A stretch of DNA of 15,346 nt from JAPLJQ01 sp037143735 (lineage in GTDB: Bacteria; Desulfobacterota; Syntrophia; Syntrophales; UBA2185), in assembly GCA_037143735.1 (NCBI GenBank), contig JBAWYD010000064.1:1-15346 (forward strand), read 5' to 3'. This document shows positions 1-7,177 of this stretch, piece by piece. The position numbers and the translations under genes are program-made. How positions within the stretch are numbered: position 1 is the first letter of the stretch; each line of letters opens with the position of its first letter. The notes under the pieces were generated by a model. It saw nothing but the letters and a program-made list of their open reading frames with translations, was not told the origin of the DNA and did not search any database.

Positions 1-56
1 ACAAACATTGCTTCCTCAAAGGTCGGATAGGCTAAATCCAATCCACCGAAATTCAT
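1..56 (-). CDS. 5' end of an unidentified protein (truncated by the window edge)
   Basis: Reading leftward from an ATG at 54-56, an open frame runs to the window edge and gives 18 codons beginning MNFGGLDLAYPTFEEAM. A purine-rich GGGGG lies 6 nt upstream of the ATG, a good Shine-Dalgarno, and no stop interrupts the frame. It has the same orientation as the LpxH-like gene, 122 bp downstream of that gene's stop, so it could be a later gene of the same unit or have its own promoter. The fragment is too short to assign a family. Confidence 0.5.
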   Translation of the reverse strand, partial: MNFGGLDLAYPTFEEAMF

Positions 57-85
57 GTAAATCCCCCGAAAACGTTATTGGTTTA

Positions 86-112
86 ATTATCATACACTCC
101 CGGGCATGTCCA
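86..112 (-). promoter_or_regulatory. possible weak sigma-70 promoter for the truncated leftmost gene
   Basis: On the minus strand a TGGACA (-35-like, 107-112) is followed after 15 nt by GATAAT (-10-like, 86-91), upstream of the ATG at 56. The spacing is shorter than the usual 17, so this is a tentative call. A small CCCTG/CAGGG hairpin (140-153) lies between this site and the upstream gene's stop but has no T-tract. Confidence 0.25.
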
Positions 113-178
113 GACTTGCGTTTCCCTTATGGCGAAGGTCCCTGTCCACAGGGCGGGGATTCCGTCAAGGAAGACATT

Positions 179-907
179 TCAGGATGAATTCGCCCTGTGG
201 TAATTCAGTGTAAACCGGCCATCCTCATAGTAAAGATAGGAATGATGCTTAACCCAGTCGCCAAGAGTGGCAAAGGTTCGCTTACTGCCGTCTATCACAT
301 ATTCTCTGATCATCGGCTTATGACAATGCCCAAGAATGACAGCGTCAAAACCTTCTATAAACTTTTTCTGAGAAAATGCTTCCATCTTTTCCGCCACAAA
401 ATTCTCGGATTCCGTTGATACTTCCTTGCTCATCATGGAACTGAGGCGGGCGATTTTCCACAGAAGAGCAAGGGGCATGATTCTCTGAATCCGGTAAAAA
501 AGCCGGCTTCTCAGGATTTTCCTTAAACGCAGATACCGCTTATTCGTTTCGTCCACCGTGTCTCCATGAGATACGAGGATTTTCCGACCATCCAGAACAA
601 CAGCGGCCCATTCGGTAAATACGGTCATCCCAAGACGCTTTGAAAAGAAACTTTCCAGGTGGAAATCATGGTTCCCCTCACACAGGGCAACACGAACCCC
701 CCGTTTTTGCAGACCCACCAGTTTGTCGATGGCCTCCTTAAATTCCGGATATACAAGCCCGTCCCTGCAAAACCAGAAATCAAAAAAATCTCCCGCAATA
801 AACAGATCATCAACCGCAGCCATATGATCAAAAAAGTTCATGAGGCTGCGATAACCGTCATCGTCGGCCTTATTCAGGTGGGCGTCAGCTAAAAAAACGG
901 CCTTCAT
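179..907 (-). CDS. LpxH-like UDP-2,3-diacylglucosamine diphosphatase family metallophosphoesterase
   Basis: A 242-residue calcineurin-like phosphoesterase of the LpxH family (COG2908 type). LpxH cleaves the pyrophosphate of UDP-2,3-diacylglucosamine to lipid X at the inner face of the inner membrane during lipid A synthesis. The dinuclear-metal motifs are all visible: DAH (D8, H10), GDFFDFW (D40), GNHD (N79), SHGD (H114) and GHCH (H194, H196). Their spacing is almost that of E. coli LpxH (about 240 aa). A stretch rich in basic and hydrophobic residues after the SHGD motif (about 121-160) fits the membrane-binding cap. One difference: LpxH normally has GNRD, and here Arg is His80, as in generic metallophosphoesterases, so the substrate is not certain. 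The ATG at 905-907 is preceded in frame by a TTG at 908-910; GGAGG lies 15 nt before the ATG and 12 nt before the TTG, so either could be used. The lpxH assignment is likely but unproven. Confidence 0.82.
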   Translation of the reverse strand: MKAVFLADAHLNKADDDGYRSLMNFFDHMAAVDDLFIAGDFFDFWFCRDGLVYPEFKEAIDKLVGLQKRGVRVALCEGNHDFHLESFFSKRLGMTVFTEWAAVVLDGRKILVSHGDTVDETNKRYLRLRKILRSRLFYRIQRIMPLALLWKIARLSSMMSKEVSTESENFVAEKMEAFSQKKFIEGFDAVILGHCHKPMIREYVIDGSKRTFATLGDWVKHHSYLYYEDGRFTLNYHRANSS

Positions 908-1088
908 CAATCAGTTGTTCCGCCTCCCGACGCGATTATTTTGTCCTTATTAACACAAATGGTTAGGCATCAAAAGCATAAAATCATTACAATAAATAAT
1001 TGATTGTGAGACATGGAGAAAAAGTGTAGATTATCGCAGTTAAAGAGCCGATAGCCACACACATCATCATCCTGGAGGCACGTCTGCC

Positions 1089-1127
1089 ATGTTTGAGAAA
1101 CGGAAGCCCCAGTTCACGGGGAAATAA
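1089..1127 (+). CDS. possible 12-codon leader ORF upstream of the DUF554 gene
   Basis: An ATG at 1089 sits 10 nt after a strong GGAGG (1074-1078) and opens a 12-codon frame (MFEKRKPQFTGK) that ends with TAA at 1125-1127. This is only 4 nt before the TTG that best fits the start of the DUF554 protein. The best Shine-Dalgarno of the region therefore serves the small frame, which suggests translational coupling. Alternatively the frame is a chance product, or a one-base error has separated the ATG from the main gene. Confidence 0.35.
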   Translation: MFEKRKPQFTGK

Positions 1128-1131
1128 ACTG

Positions 1132-1803
1132 TTGACCGGAACCATAGCAAATACGGGAGCCATTCTCGCCGGGAGTCTGATCGGTATTTCCGCCGGGAAG
1201 TACCTGCCCGAAAGAGTGAAGACGATCGTCATGCAGGCCTTGGGACTTTCCGTTGTTTTCATCGGCCTAAAGATGGCCCTTTCCGGCGCTGAACCCATTA
1301 TCGCCATCGGATGTGTCCTTATGGGAGCTATTACGGGAGAATTGATCAGGATCGAACAGGGGATCGAGTACCTGGGTGAGTGGATTAAAACGCGCGCCCG
1401 TTCAAATTCTTCAACATTCGTGAAGGGTTTTGTGTCCGCATCAATCCTCTATCTCACAGGCGCCATGATGATCGTGGGCTCAATCCAGGATGGAACGACA
1501 GGAGATTCAAGCACCCTTTACATCAAGTCTCTCCTTGACGGCGTGGCGTCCATTGCCCTGTCTTCAACGCTCGGCATCGGCGTGGCCTTCTCGGCCATAT
1601 CCGTTCTTCTCGTCCAGGGTTCCATCACCCTCCTTGCCTCCAAAATTCTTTTCATGCAGAATCCCGCCGTCCTTGATGCTGTTACCGCCTCTGGCGGTCT
1701 TTTAATCGTGGGTATCGGCGCCAATTTACTGGAAATAACCAGAATCCGGATCGGGAATATGCTGCCGGCAATCCTCTACGCCATCATCTGGGCCGTGCTG
1801 TGA
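1132..1803 (+). CDS. DUF554 (YqgA/YdfK-type) integral membrane protein
   Basis: About 223 residues, nearly all hydrophobic segments, matching the DUF554 family (E. coli YqgA, B. subtilis YdfK), whose function is unknown. The family pattern is visible: an N-terminal G-T-I-A-N segment followed by a small-residue helix with GSLIG, then LPERVKTIVMQALGLSVVFIG, a conserved GELIRIEQ, a central FVKGFVSASILYLTGAMMIVGSIQDG, and SLLDGVASIALSSTLGIGVAFSA. The size agrees with YqgA (about 235 aa). Homologues start just before the G-T-I-x-N segment, so I place the start at TTG 1132, which has GGGGA 9 nt upstream. An earlier in-frame TTG at 1093 would add 13 residues with no family counterpart. The acyl-CoA dehydrogenase gene starts 67 bp downstream on the same strand, so co-transcription is possible. 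The DUF554 call is firm; the start codon is not. Confidence 0.85.
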   Translation: MTGTIANTGAILAGSLIGISAGKYLPERVKTIVMQALGLSVVFIGLKMALSGAEPIIAIGCVLMGAITGELIRIEQGIEYLGEWIKTRARSNSSTFVKGFVSASILYLTGAMMIVGSIQDGTTGDSSTLYIKSLLDGVASIALSSTLGIGVAFSAISVLLVQGSITLLASKILFMQNPAVLDAVTASGGLLIVGIGANLLEITRIRIGNMLPAILYAIIWAVL

Positions 1804-1870
1804 TGACAATACAATAAAACCGCCAGAAAATAGCCTTCGGCGTTCCAGTAATGGAAAGGAATCAGGAATC

Positions 1871-3136
1871 ATGCTGCAGGATGTGTTTTTAGACAGTGAG
1901 GAAGCGGCTTTGAAAGAAGAAGTGCGGAACTTTGTCAAAGAGGAAGTTTCTTCCGATCTCGTTAGGAAGATGGATCGCGACGAGATCACCTACCCGAGGG
2001 AATTCGTCAGGGCCTTGGGGAACCGTAATCTTCTTGGACTGAGATTCCCTGTAGCCTACGGCGGCCGAGGCCTTTCCTGGACTGCGGAGATCGCGGCCCT
2101 GGAGGAAATCGGGGTTCTGGGAACAGCTTTGGGCTGCGCCTTCTCCATGCCGTCCATCGTTGGGCAGGCCCTTCACAGCTTTGGAACGGAAGACCAGAAG
2201 GAGAACTTTCTCAAACCTCTTCTGAAGGGTGTTCTCATATCCGCGGAAGCCCTGACCGAACCACGGGGGGGATCGGATTTTTTCGGCGCTACGACCCGGG
2301 CGGAACTCAAGGATGATTATTTTATCGTCAAAGGTCAGAAGCGGTTTGTCGTGGCGGCGGACGGGGCCGATTTTTTCATCGTCTATTGCAACACCAACCC
2401 GCAGGGGAAACCTCACGAACGGATAAGCCTGATTCTTATCGAGAAGGACCGTCCCGGCGTTGATGTCAAATACCTCTACAAGCTCATGGGCACAAGGGGC
2501 GGTGGCACGGGCCGTCTGATTTTCCGGGATGTAAAGGTGCCTGCATCGAACTTGATCGGTGAAATCAACAAAGGCGCGGAAATCTTCAATACCATGATGG
2601 TTCCGGAACGATTGACCTCGGCGGGCGGTTCCCTCGGCATGGCCCGCGCCGCTCTGGAGGTTGCCGTGCGATACTCCGACCGGAGAAAGGCCTTCGGCCA
2701 GAAAATCCGCAACTTTCAGGGGGTCAGCTTCAAGGTGGCGGATGCCGTTACCCGATTGGATGCGGCGCGGGCATTGACGATTGCGGCCGGAAGAAGCGTC
2801 GACGCGGGGCTCCCCTCGGCACGGCGTATGGTGAGCGAGGCAAAAAAATTTGCTACGGACTCGGCATGGGATATCTGCAATCTTGCCATGCAGATTGTCG
2901 GGGGTATCGGCTATACGAATGTTTACCCGCTGGAGCGCATGATCCGGGACACCCGGCTGATTCAAATATGGACGGGTACCAACGACATCATGAATCTCCT
3001 GATCCAGCACGAATACTACCAGGAAGTACTCAAAAACCCGAACCCCGGACGCATGATCGAAGGGGACGCCGAGGAGGCGGGGCAGGACGAAGAAAAGGTT
3101 TATGAGGACGACGAGATGTGGACAAAGGGCTGGTAG
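1871..3136 (+). CDS. acyl-CoA dehydrogenase family flavoprotein
   Basis: A 421-residue acyl-CoA dehydrogenase, an FAD enzyme that introduces an alpha,beta double bond into acyl-CoA and passes electrons to ETF. The fold is complete: N-terminal helical domain (about 5-120), the middle beta domain with AEALTEPRGGSD (125-135) and LYKLMGTRGGGTG (202-214), and a C-terminal helical domain with YSDRRKAFGQKI (268-279) and MQIVGGIGYTNVYPLERMIRD (340-360). The usual catalytic Glu of the IYEGT motif is Thr368 (IWTGTND). A Glu is present at residue 246 in VPERLTSAGG, where isovaleryl- and long-chain acyl-CoA dehydrogenases carry their base, so the enzyme is probably active with that alternative base. The last 25 residues form an acidic tail. 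The ATG follows AGGA-like purines. Substrate cannot be told; in this kind of organism roles in fatty, branched-chain or aromatic acid degradation are plausible. Confidence 0.93.
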   Translation: MLQDVFLDSEEAALKEEVRNFVKEEVSSDLVRKMDRDEITYPREFVRALGNRNLLGLRFPVAYGGRGLSWTAEIAALEEIGVLGTALGCAFSMPSIVGQALHSFGTEDQKENFLKPLLKGVLISAEALTEPRGGSDFFGATTRAELKDDYFIVKGQKRFVVAADGADFFIVYCNTNPQGKPHERISLILIEKDRPGVDVKYLYKLMGTRGGGTGRLIFRDVKVPASNLIGEINKGAEIFNTMMVPERLTSAGGSLGMARAALEVAVRYSDRRKAFGQKIRNFQGVSFKVADAVTRLDAARALTIAAGRSVDAGLPSARRMVSEAKKFATDSAWDICNLAMQIVGGIGYTNVYPLERMIRDTRLIQIWTGTNDIMNLLIQHEYYQEVLKNPNPGRMIEGDAEEAGQDEEKVYEDDEMWTKGW

Positions 3137-3487
3137 GGAAAAAGAGGAAGGCCTGCGGCTGACCCATAACGCCCATAAAATCACCATCCGAAACCGGGCC
3201 ACGGAGTTGCCATACTATCGAAGGGTGGAGGTTTTGACCTTGGGTGCAACTTACGGGATGAAACGTGCAAAACCTTGACAGCTCATTTTCTGTTCCGGAG
3301 GAACCCGGCCTCCTTCCTGTTATCCACAAAACGGCAGAGCCATGAAAAGTTGCTGATAACAAGTGGTAAACAGCATCCTAATGCCTCAAATAATTTTGAC
3401 TTTTTAATATTATACCTTAATCCGTGACGCAAAGCATCAGAAACGACATTGTCAAAATACTCATACCGTGAAAACAAGGGGGTTCAT
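3137..3487. other. 351-bp intergenic stretch without a gene
   Basis: No open frame here resembles a protein. An 8-bp inverted repeat (AGGTTTTG 3229-3236 and CAAAACCT 3268-3275, 31 nt apart) is present but has no T-tract. TTGACA at 3275-3280 and TTGACT at 3396-3401 resemble -35 boxes, yet neither has a convincing -10 at 16-18 nt. The part at 3385-3420 is AT-rich and may hold the pepD promoter. Confidence 0.4.
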
Positions 3488-5056
3488 ATGCAGTTCTGTA
3501 GATCGATTCAGATTGCTTCCGTTGTACTACTCATTGTGTCGTTCCTGGCTGGCTGTGCGTCGGTGCAAGTGCCGTCCGCGGGCCTGACAGGATGCGTCCC
3601 GCTCGCCGATGCGCTCGCCACGATGAAATCGCCCTCGGTCTGGCAGAATTTCTATGATCTCACCCAAATTCCACGTCCTTCGCACCATGAGCGGAAGGCG
3701 ACAGCATTTATGGCTGACTTTGGGCGCACGTTACGGCTGGAGACCATCGTCGACAAAGCCGGTAACGTGATCATTCGTAAGCCGGCGACGGAGGGCATGG
3801 AGAAGCGCCCTGGCGTCGTGCTCCAGGCACATTTGGATATGGTACCGCAGAAAATGCCCGATTCCACCCACAATTTCGTGACCGACCCCATCAAAGCATT
3901 TGTCGAGGACGGTTGGGTGCATGCCGACGGCACGACGCTGGGCGCGGATGACGGCATAGGCGTGGCCATCATCATGGCGCTTCTGCAGGCTGACGACGTC
4001 GTCCACGGACCCCTCGAAGCACTCTTCACGGTCAACGAGGAAGATGGCTTTACGGGCATTAACGCCTTGGCGCCGGATGCGCTGCACGGCAAGTTTCTGA
4101 TCAACGTGGACAACGAAGTCGAAGGCCAGTTCCTCATCAGCAGCGCGGGAGCCGTCTATGAAGAAGTCCAGGCAACCTACAACGAGGACGCAACGCCAGC
4201 AGCGATGGCCGGACTCCAGATAACCATCGACGGCTTGAGCGGTGGCCATTCCGGGATCGACATTAACAAAAGACGGGGCAGCGCCCATCAACTGATGGCG
4301 CGTCTGCTGTGGAATGCCCCCGCCGAGTTCGAGGTGCGCGTCGCCAGTCTGGTGGGAGGCAACCTGCGCAACGCGATCCCGCGCACAACGACCGCACTCG
4401 TAGCCATCCCGGCGAATCAGGCTGCTTCATTCGGTAAGTATGTGGTCGACTTTGGCGCAACAGTAGCGCGCGAGCTGGCGGAAACCGAGCCTAATCTGGC
4501 CATGACCGTCAAACCAGCCGACCAGCCGTCGAAGGTGATGGCGGCGGCAGCACAACGGGCGCTGATCGGCTCGGTCTATGCTGCTCCACAGGGTGTGTTC
4601 CGTATGAGTGCCTCCGTGCCTGGGCTAGTGGAGACCTCAGGTAACGTCGGTATACTCACCATCGGCGATGGGCAGTTCACCGCCAGCGTCTACGTGCGCA
4701 GTGCGCTGGACTCGGAGCGTGATGCCGAGGCGCAGCGCTTTGCCAAGGTCTTCGAACAGGCTGGCGCCACGGTCACGCTGGGCGGCGCCTACTCCAGTTG
4801 GCCACCCAACCCGGATTCGGCATTGTTGTCGCTCATGCAGCAGGTGTACACGGAGTTGTTCGGCGTGGCGGCGGAGGTCGCTGCGATTCATGCCGGACTG
4901 GAGACCAGCGTGGCGGGGGTAAAATACCCTGGATTGGACATGATCTCGGTTGGACCCACGATCCAGAACGTTCACTCGCCGAACGAGCGGATGGAGGTGG
5001 CAAGCGTGTCTAAGATGTACGACCTACTTGCGGCAACATTGCGGCAGATCAAATAG
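3488..5056 (+). CDS. pepD: PepD-like aminoacyl-histidine dipeptidase (M20C), predicted lipoprotein
   Basis: A 522-residue zinc dipeptidase of family M20C (PepD, Xaa-His dipeptidase or carnosinase type). The metal and catalytic residues lie at family positions: HLD (H115, D117), LGADDGIG (D154), NEEDG (E184, E185), NVDNE (D208) and HAGLE (H468). GGHSGIDI (252-259) marks the lid/dimerisation domain. The spacing H115-D154-E185-D208 equals that of Vibrio PepD (80-119-150-173). Unlike cytosolic PepD it starts with a lipoprotein signal: a hydrophobic stretch and the lipobox LAGC with Cys23, predicting a membrane-anchored periplasmic or surface enzyme. The start is ATG 3488, with AAGGGGG about 6 nt upstream; 13 extra in-frame codons before it would spoil the signal peptide. 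The gene is GC-rich relative to the next one and ends in its own terminator. It may have been acquired with the M49-like peptidase that follows. Confidence 0.88.
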   Translation: MQFCRSIQIASVVLLIVSFLAGCASVQVPSAGLTGCVPLADALATMKSPSVWQNFYDLTQIPRPSHHERKATAFMADFGRTLRLETIVDKAGNVIIRKPATEGMEKRPGVVLQAHLDMVPQKMPDSTHNFVTDPIKAFVEDGWVHADGTTLGADDGIGVAIIMALLQADDVVHGPLEALFTVNEEDGFTGINALAPDALHGKFLINVDNEVEGQFLISSAGAVYEEVQATYNEDATPAAMAGLQITIDGLSGGHSGIDINKRRGSAHQLMARLLWNAPAEFEVRVASLVGGNLRNAIPRTTTALVAIPANQAASFGKYVVDFGATVARELAETEPNLAMTVKPADQPSKVMAAAAQRALIGSVYAAPQGVFRMSASVPGLVETSGNVGILTIGDGQFTASVYVRSALDSERDAEAQRFAKVFEQAGATVTLGGAYSSWPPNPDSALLSLMQQVYTELFGVAAEVAAIHAGLETSVAGVKYPGLDMISVGPTIQNVHSPNERMEVASVSKMYDLLAATLRQIK

Positions 5057-5063
5057 CGACCAA

Positions 5064-5085
5064 CGCCCCCTAAAGGGGCGCTTTA
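5064..5085 (+). terminator. short intrinsic terminator after pepD
   Basis: A 6-bp GC stem CGCCCC (5064-5069) and GGGGCG (5075-5080) with the loop CTAAA is followed by CTTTAATAAA, 7 nt after the pepD stop. The T-run is only three long, so termination may be partial. Its position argues that the following gene is transcribed separately. Confidence 0.6.
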
Positions 5086-5136
5086 ATAAAATAATAAGTA
5101 ATTTCGTAATCGATAATTATACTAAAGTTCAATAAT

Positions 5137-6798
5137 ATGGGTAAAAAGACTATCGTTTTCGCAATGCTGGCCATGTTCATGGCCGCGATGATCACTTCCT
5201 GTGGATCATCCTATAAAAAAAATGATCAAACCTCTACCAAAGAAGATGCACTTATGGGAGCAAAAGTTAACGAGTTTGCTACAGTGAAGCTCACCACTGA
5301 TTTGAGCGCACTTACAGAGAAAGAAAAACAGATGATCCCCATTCTGATCGATATTGCACAGATCATGGATGAGCTCTACTGGGAACAGACCTTGGGCGAC
5401 AAAGCTGCGTTCCTTGACAGCATAAAAGGGGAGAACACCAAAAAGTTTGCAATGATCAATTATGGTCCTTGGGAAAGGCTCAACGACAACAAATCTTTCA
5501 TTGAAAACTATGGTGAAAAACCCGCAGGCGCCAACTTTTATCCGGCTGATATGACCAAAGAAGAATTTGAAGCTTTGGCCGACAGCAACAAAAAGAGCCT
5601 GTATACCCTTATCCGCCGCAATGATGATAAAAGCCTGAAGGTGGTTTGGTATCACGAAGCTTACAAGGAAAAACTACAGAAAGCAACGGATTTACTAAAG
5701 AAAGCTGCCGTGGTGGCTGAAGACGCCGGACTTAAAAAATATCTGGAACTCCGCGCTGAAGCCCTTATGACATCCAACTATCAGCCCAGTGATTTCGCAT
5801 GGATGGAAATGAAAAACAACCGCATTGATTTTATTGTAGGACCGATCGAAAATTATGAAGATGCTTTATTCGAATACAAGGCTGCTTTTGAATCCTTCGT
5901 GCTGATCAAGGATCTGGCGTGGAGCAAGAAATTGGATAAATACATTGCCTTATTGCCCAAATTGCAGAAAGACCTTCCTGTGGATGCAAAATACAAAGCG
6001 GAAGTCCCGGGAACCCAGTCAGACCTGGGTGTTTATGATGCCGTCTACCATGCCGGTGATTGCAATGCAGGAAGCAAGACCATTGCTATCAACCTGCCAA
6101 ACGATGAACAGGTGCAGTTAAAAGCCGGTTCCCGCCGCCTTCAGCTGAAAAACACCATGAAATCCAAGTTCGACAACATTATGATGCCGATCGCCAATAA
6201 ACTCATGGATAAGACTCAGATTCCCAATATGAAATTTGATGCCTTCTTCAATAATGTGATGTTCCACGAAGTAGCCCATGGCCTGGGAATCAAAAAGACC
6301 ATCACCGGCAATGGTATGTCACGCGACGCGATGAAAGATGTAGGGGCCGCTTTCGAAGAAGCCAAGGCGGACATCCTCGGTTTGTACATGGCAGTTAAAC
6401 TCATCGAATGGAAAGAACTCGAAGGTATCACCGCAGAAGATTGCTACACCGCATATATGGCCGGTATCTTCCGTTCGGTGCGCTTTGGCGCCGCCAGTGC
6501 TCACGGCAAAGCCAATATGATGTGCTTTAACTATTTTGAAAAAGCCGGGGCCTTCACCCGCAATGCCGATGGTACCTACAAGGTAGATTTTGCCAAAACC
6601 AAAGAAGCCGTCAATGGCTGGGCCCCTGTTATCCTTACCTTCCAGGGTAATGGTGATTATGAAGGGGCTAAAAAATATCTTGAAGCCAATGCCACCATAA
6701 ATGCCGGCCTGCAGAAAGAACTCGATGGTCTGAAATCTGCCAACATCCCGGTCGACGTGGTGTTTGAACAAGGCAAAAAAGTCCTTGGTGTTAAATAG
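5137..6798 (+). CDS. M49-like (dipeptidyl peptidase III-related) zinc metallopeptidase lipoprotein
   Basis: A 553-residue secreted zinc hydrolase. The N-terminus is a lipoprotein signal (hydrophobic 5-20, lipobox ITSC with Cys22). HEVAH (377-381) is the HExxH zinc site and EEAKAD (407-412) holds the third zinc ligand Glu408, about 30 residues on, as in the M49-related proteins that carry HExxH-GL and EEAKADILGLY (the domain also found fused to some plant Nudix hydrolases). GPIENYED (235-242) fits a conserved substrate-cleft region. The classical M49 motif is HExxGH; here it is the shorter HExxH form, so exo-dipeptidase activity is inferred, not shown. Base and codon use are AT-richer than in its neighbours. 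The start has no Shine-Dalgarno but an A/T-rich leader, as is usual in Bacteroidota, and the SCGSS lipobox is also in that style. Likely a horizontally acquired gene. The family is fairly certain, the activity is not. Confidence 0.82.
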   Translation: MGKKTIVFAMLAMFMAAMITSCGSSYKKNDQTSTKEDALMGAKVNEFATVKLTTDLSALTEKEKQMIPILIDIAQIMDELYWEQTLGDKAAFLDSIKGENTKKFAMINYGPWERLNDNKSFIENYGEKPAGANFYPADMTKEEFEALADSNKKSLYTLIRRNDDKSLKVVWYHEAYKEKLQKATDLLKKAAVVAEDAGLKKYLELRAEALMTSNYQPSDFAWMEMKNNRIDFIVGPIENYEDALFEYKAAFESFVLIKDLAWSKKLDKYIALLPKLQKDLPVDAKYKAEVPGTQSDLGVYDAVYHAGDCNAGSKTIAINLPNDEQVQLKAGSRRLQLKNTMKSKFDNIMMPIANKLMDKTQIPNMKFDAFFNNVMFHEVAHGLGIKKTITGNGMSRDAMKDVGAAFEEAKADILGLYMAVKLIEWKELEGITAEDCYTAYMAGIFRSVRFGAASAHGKANMMCFNYFEKAGAFTRNADGTYKVDFAKTKEAVNGWAPVILTFQGNGDYEGAKKYLEANATINAGLQKELDGLKSANIPVDVVFEQGKKVLGVK

Positions 6799-6884
6799 GT
6801 GATCAGCTGGAGTGACAGCGGATTTAACGAATTTAACGGGAATTGTAAAAACTGCGTTTCTTATACCCCGACCGTCAAAAAGCA

Positions 6885-7073
6885 ATGCCTTATCAAACCT
6901 TTATGGACGGGATAGCCCTCGGTCAGATAACACCCGGCCCCATTATTATTACGGCAACATTTGTGGGATATCTGGTTTATGGGCTCTCAGGTGCGCTTGT
7001 GGCAACAATCGCTATATTTACGCCTTCATTCTTTAAGGTCATGTCTACGCGTAGACATTATTTAACTATATGA
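6885..7073 (+). pseudogene. chromate transporter (ChrA/CHR family) remnant
   Basis: A 62-codon frame whose residues 6-52 (FMDGIALGQITPGP, then a hydrophobic run ending IAIFTPSFFKV) match the conserved segment of CHR-family chromate/proton transporters, in which F-x-D-x-x-A-L-G-Q-x-T-P-G-P and F-x-P-S-F are hallmarks. Functional proteins have about 190 (half-size) to 400 residues, so both ends are missing. In-frame codons before 6885 show no CHR similarity and include a TAA 16 codons upstream. Homology ends at about 7040, exactly where an 18-bp palindrome begins, after which the frame runs into unrelated sequence and a TGA. A decayed gene, not expected to work. Confidence 0.7.
7041..7058. repeat. 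perfect 18-bp palindrome
   Basis: ATGTCTACGCGTAGACAT is its own reverse complement with no mismatch and no spacer. It lies at the 3' edge of the chromate transporter remnant, 120 bp from the end of the convergent ABC permease gene. It could be an operator for a dimeric regulator, a recombination or insertion scar, or chance. No T-tract follows, so it is not a usual terminator. Confidence 0.6.
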
Positions 7074-7177
7074 TATAATAAAATAACTTACGACACTGCC
7101 GATCATTTTCATGCCAGGGTTTTGTCCGTTTTCGGCTCCCCGGAATTCGCGAGAATTCATTATCTTGGGCGTTGCCC

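Noticed and set aside
1889..3202. 437-codon open frame on the minus strand opposite the acyl-CoA dehydrogenase gene
   Set aside because: It is a mirror frame of a GC-rich gene, with an implausible residue mix and no family likeness; the plus-strand protein is a full, conserved family member.
6812..7036. Plus-strand 74-codon frame overlapping the chromate transporter remnant
   Set aside because: Out of frame with the recognisable CHR segment, with no similarity to any family I know; a shadow of the remnant.
7143..7158. GAATTC-GCGA-GAATTC hairpin downstream of the ABC permease
   Set aside because: A 6-bp AT-rich stem with no T-tract in either direction; two EcoRI sites 4 bp apart can occur by chance. 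Not supported as a terminator.
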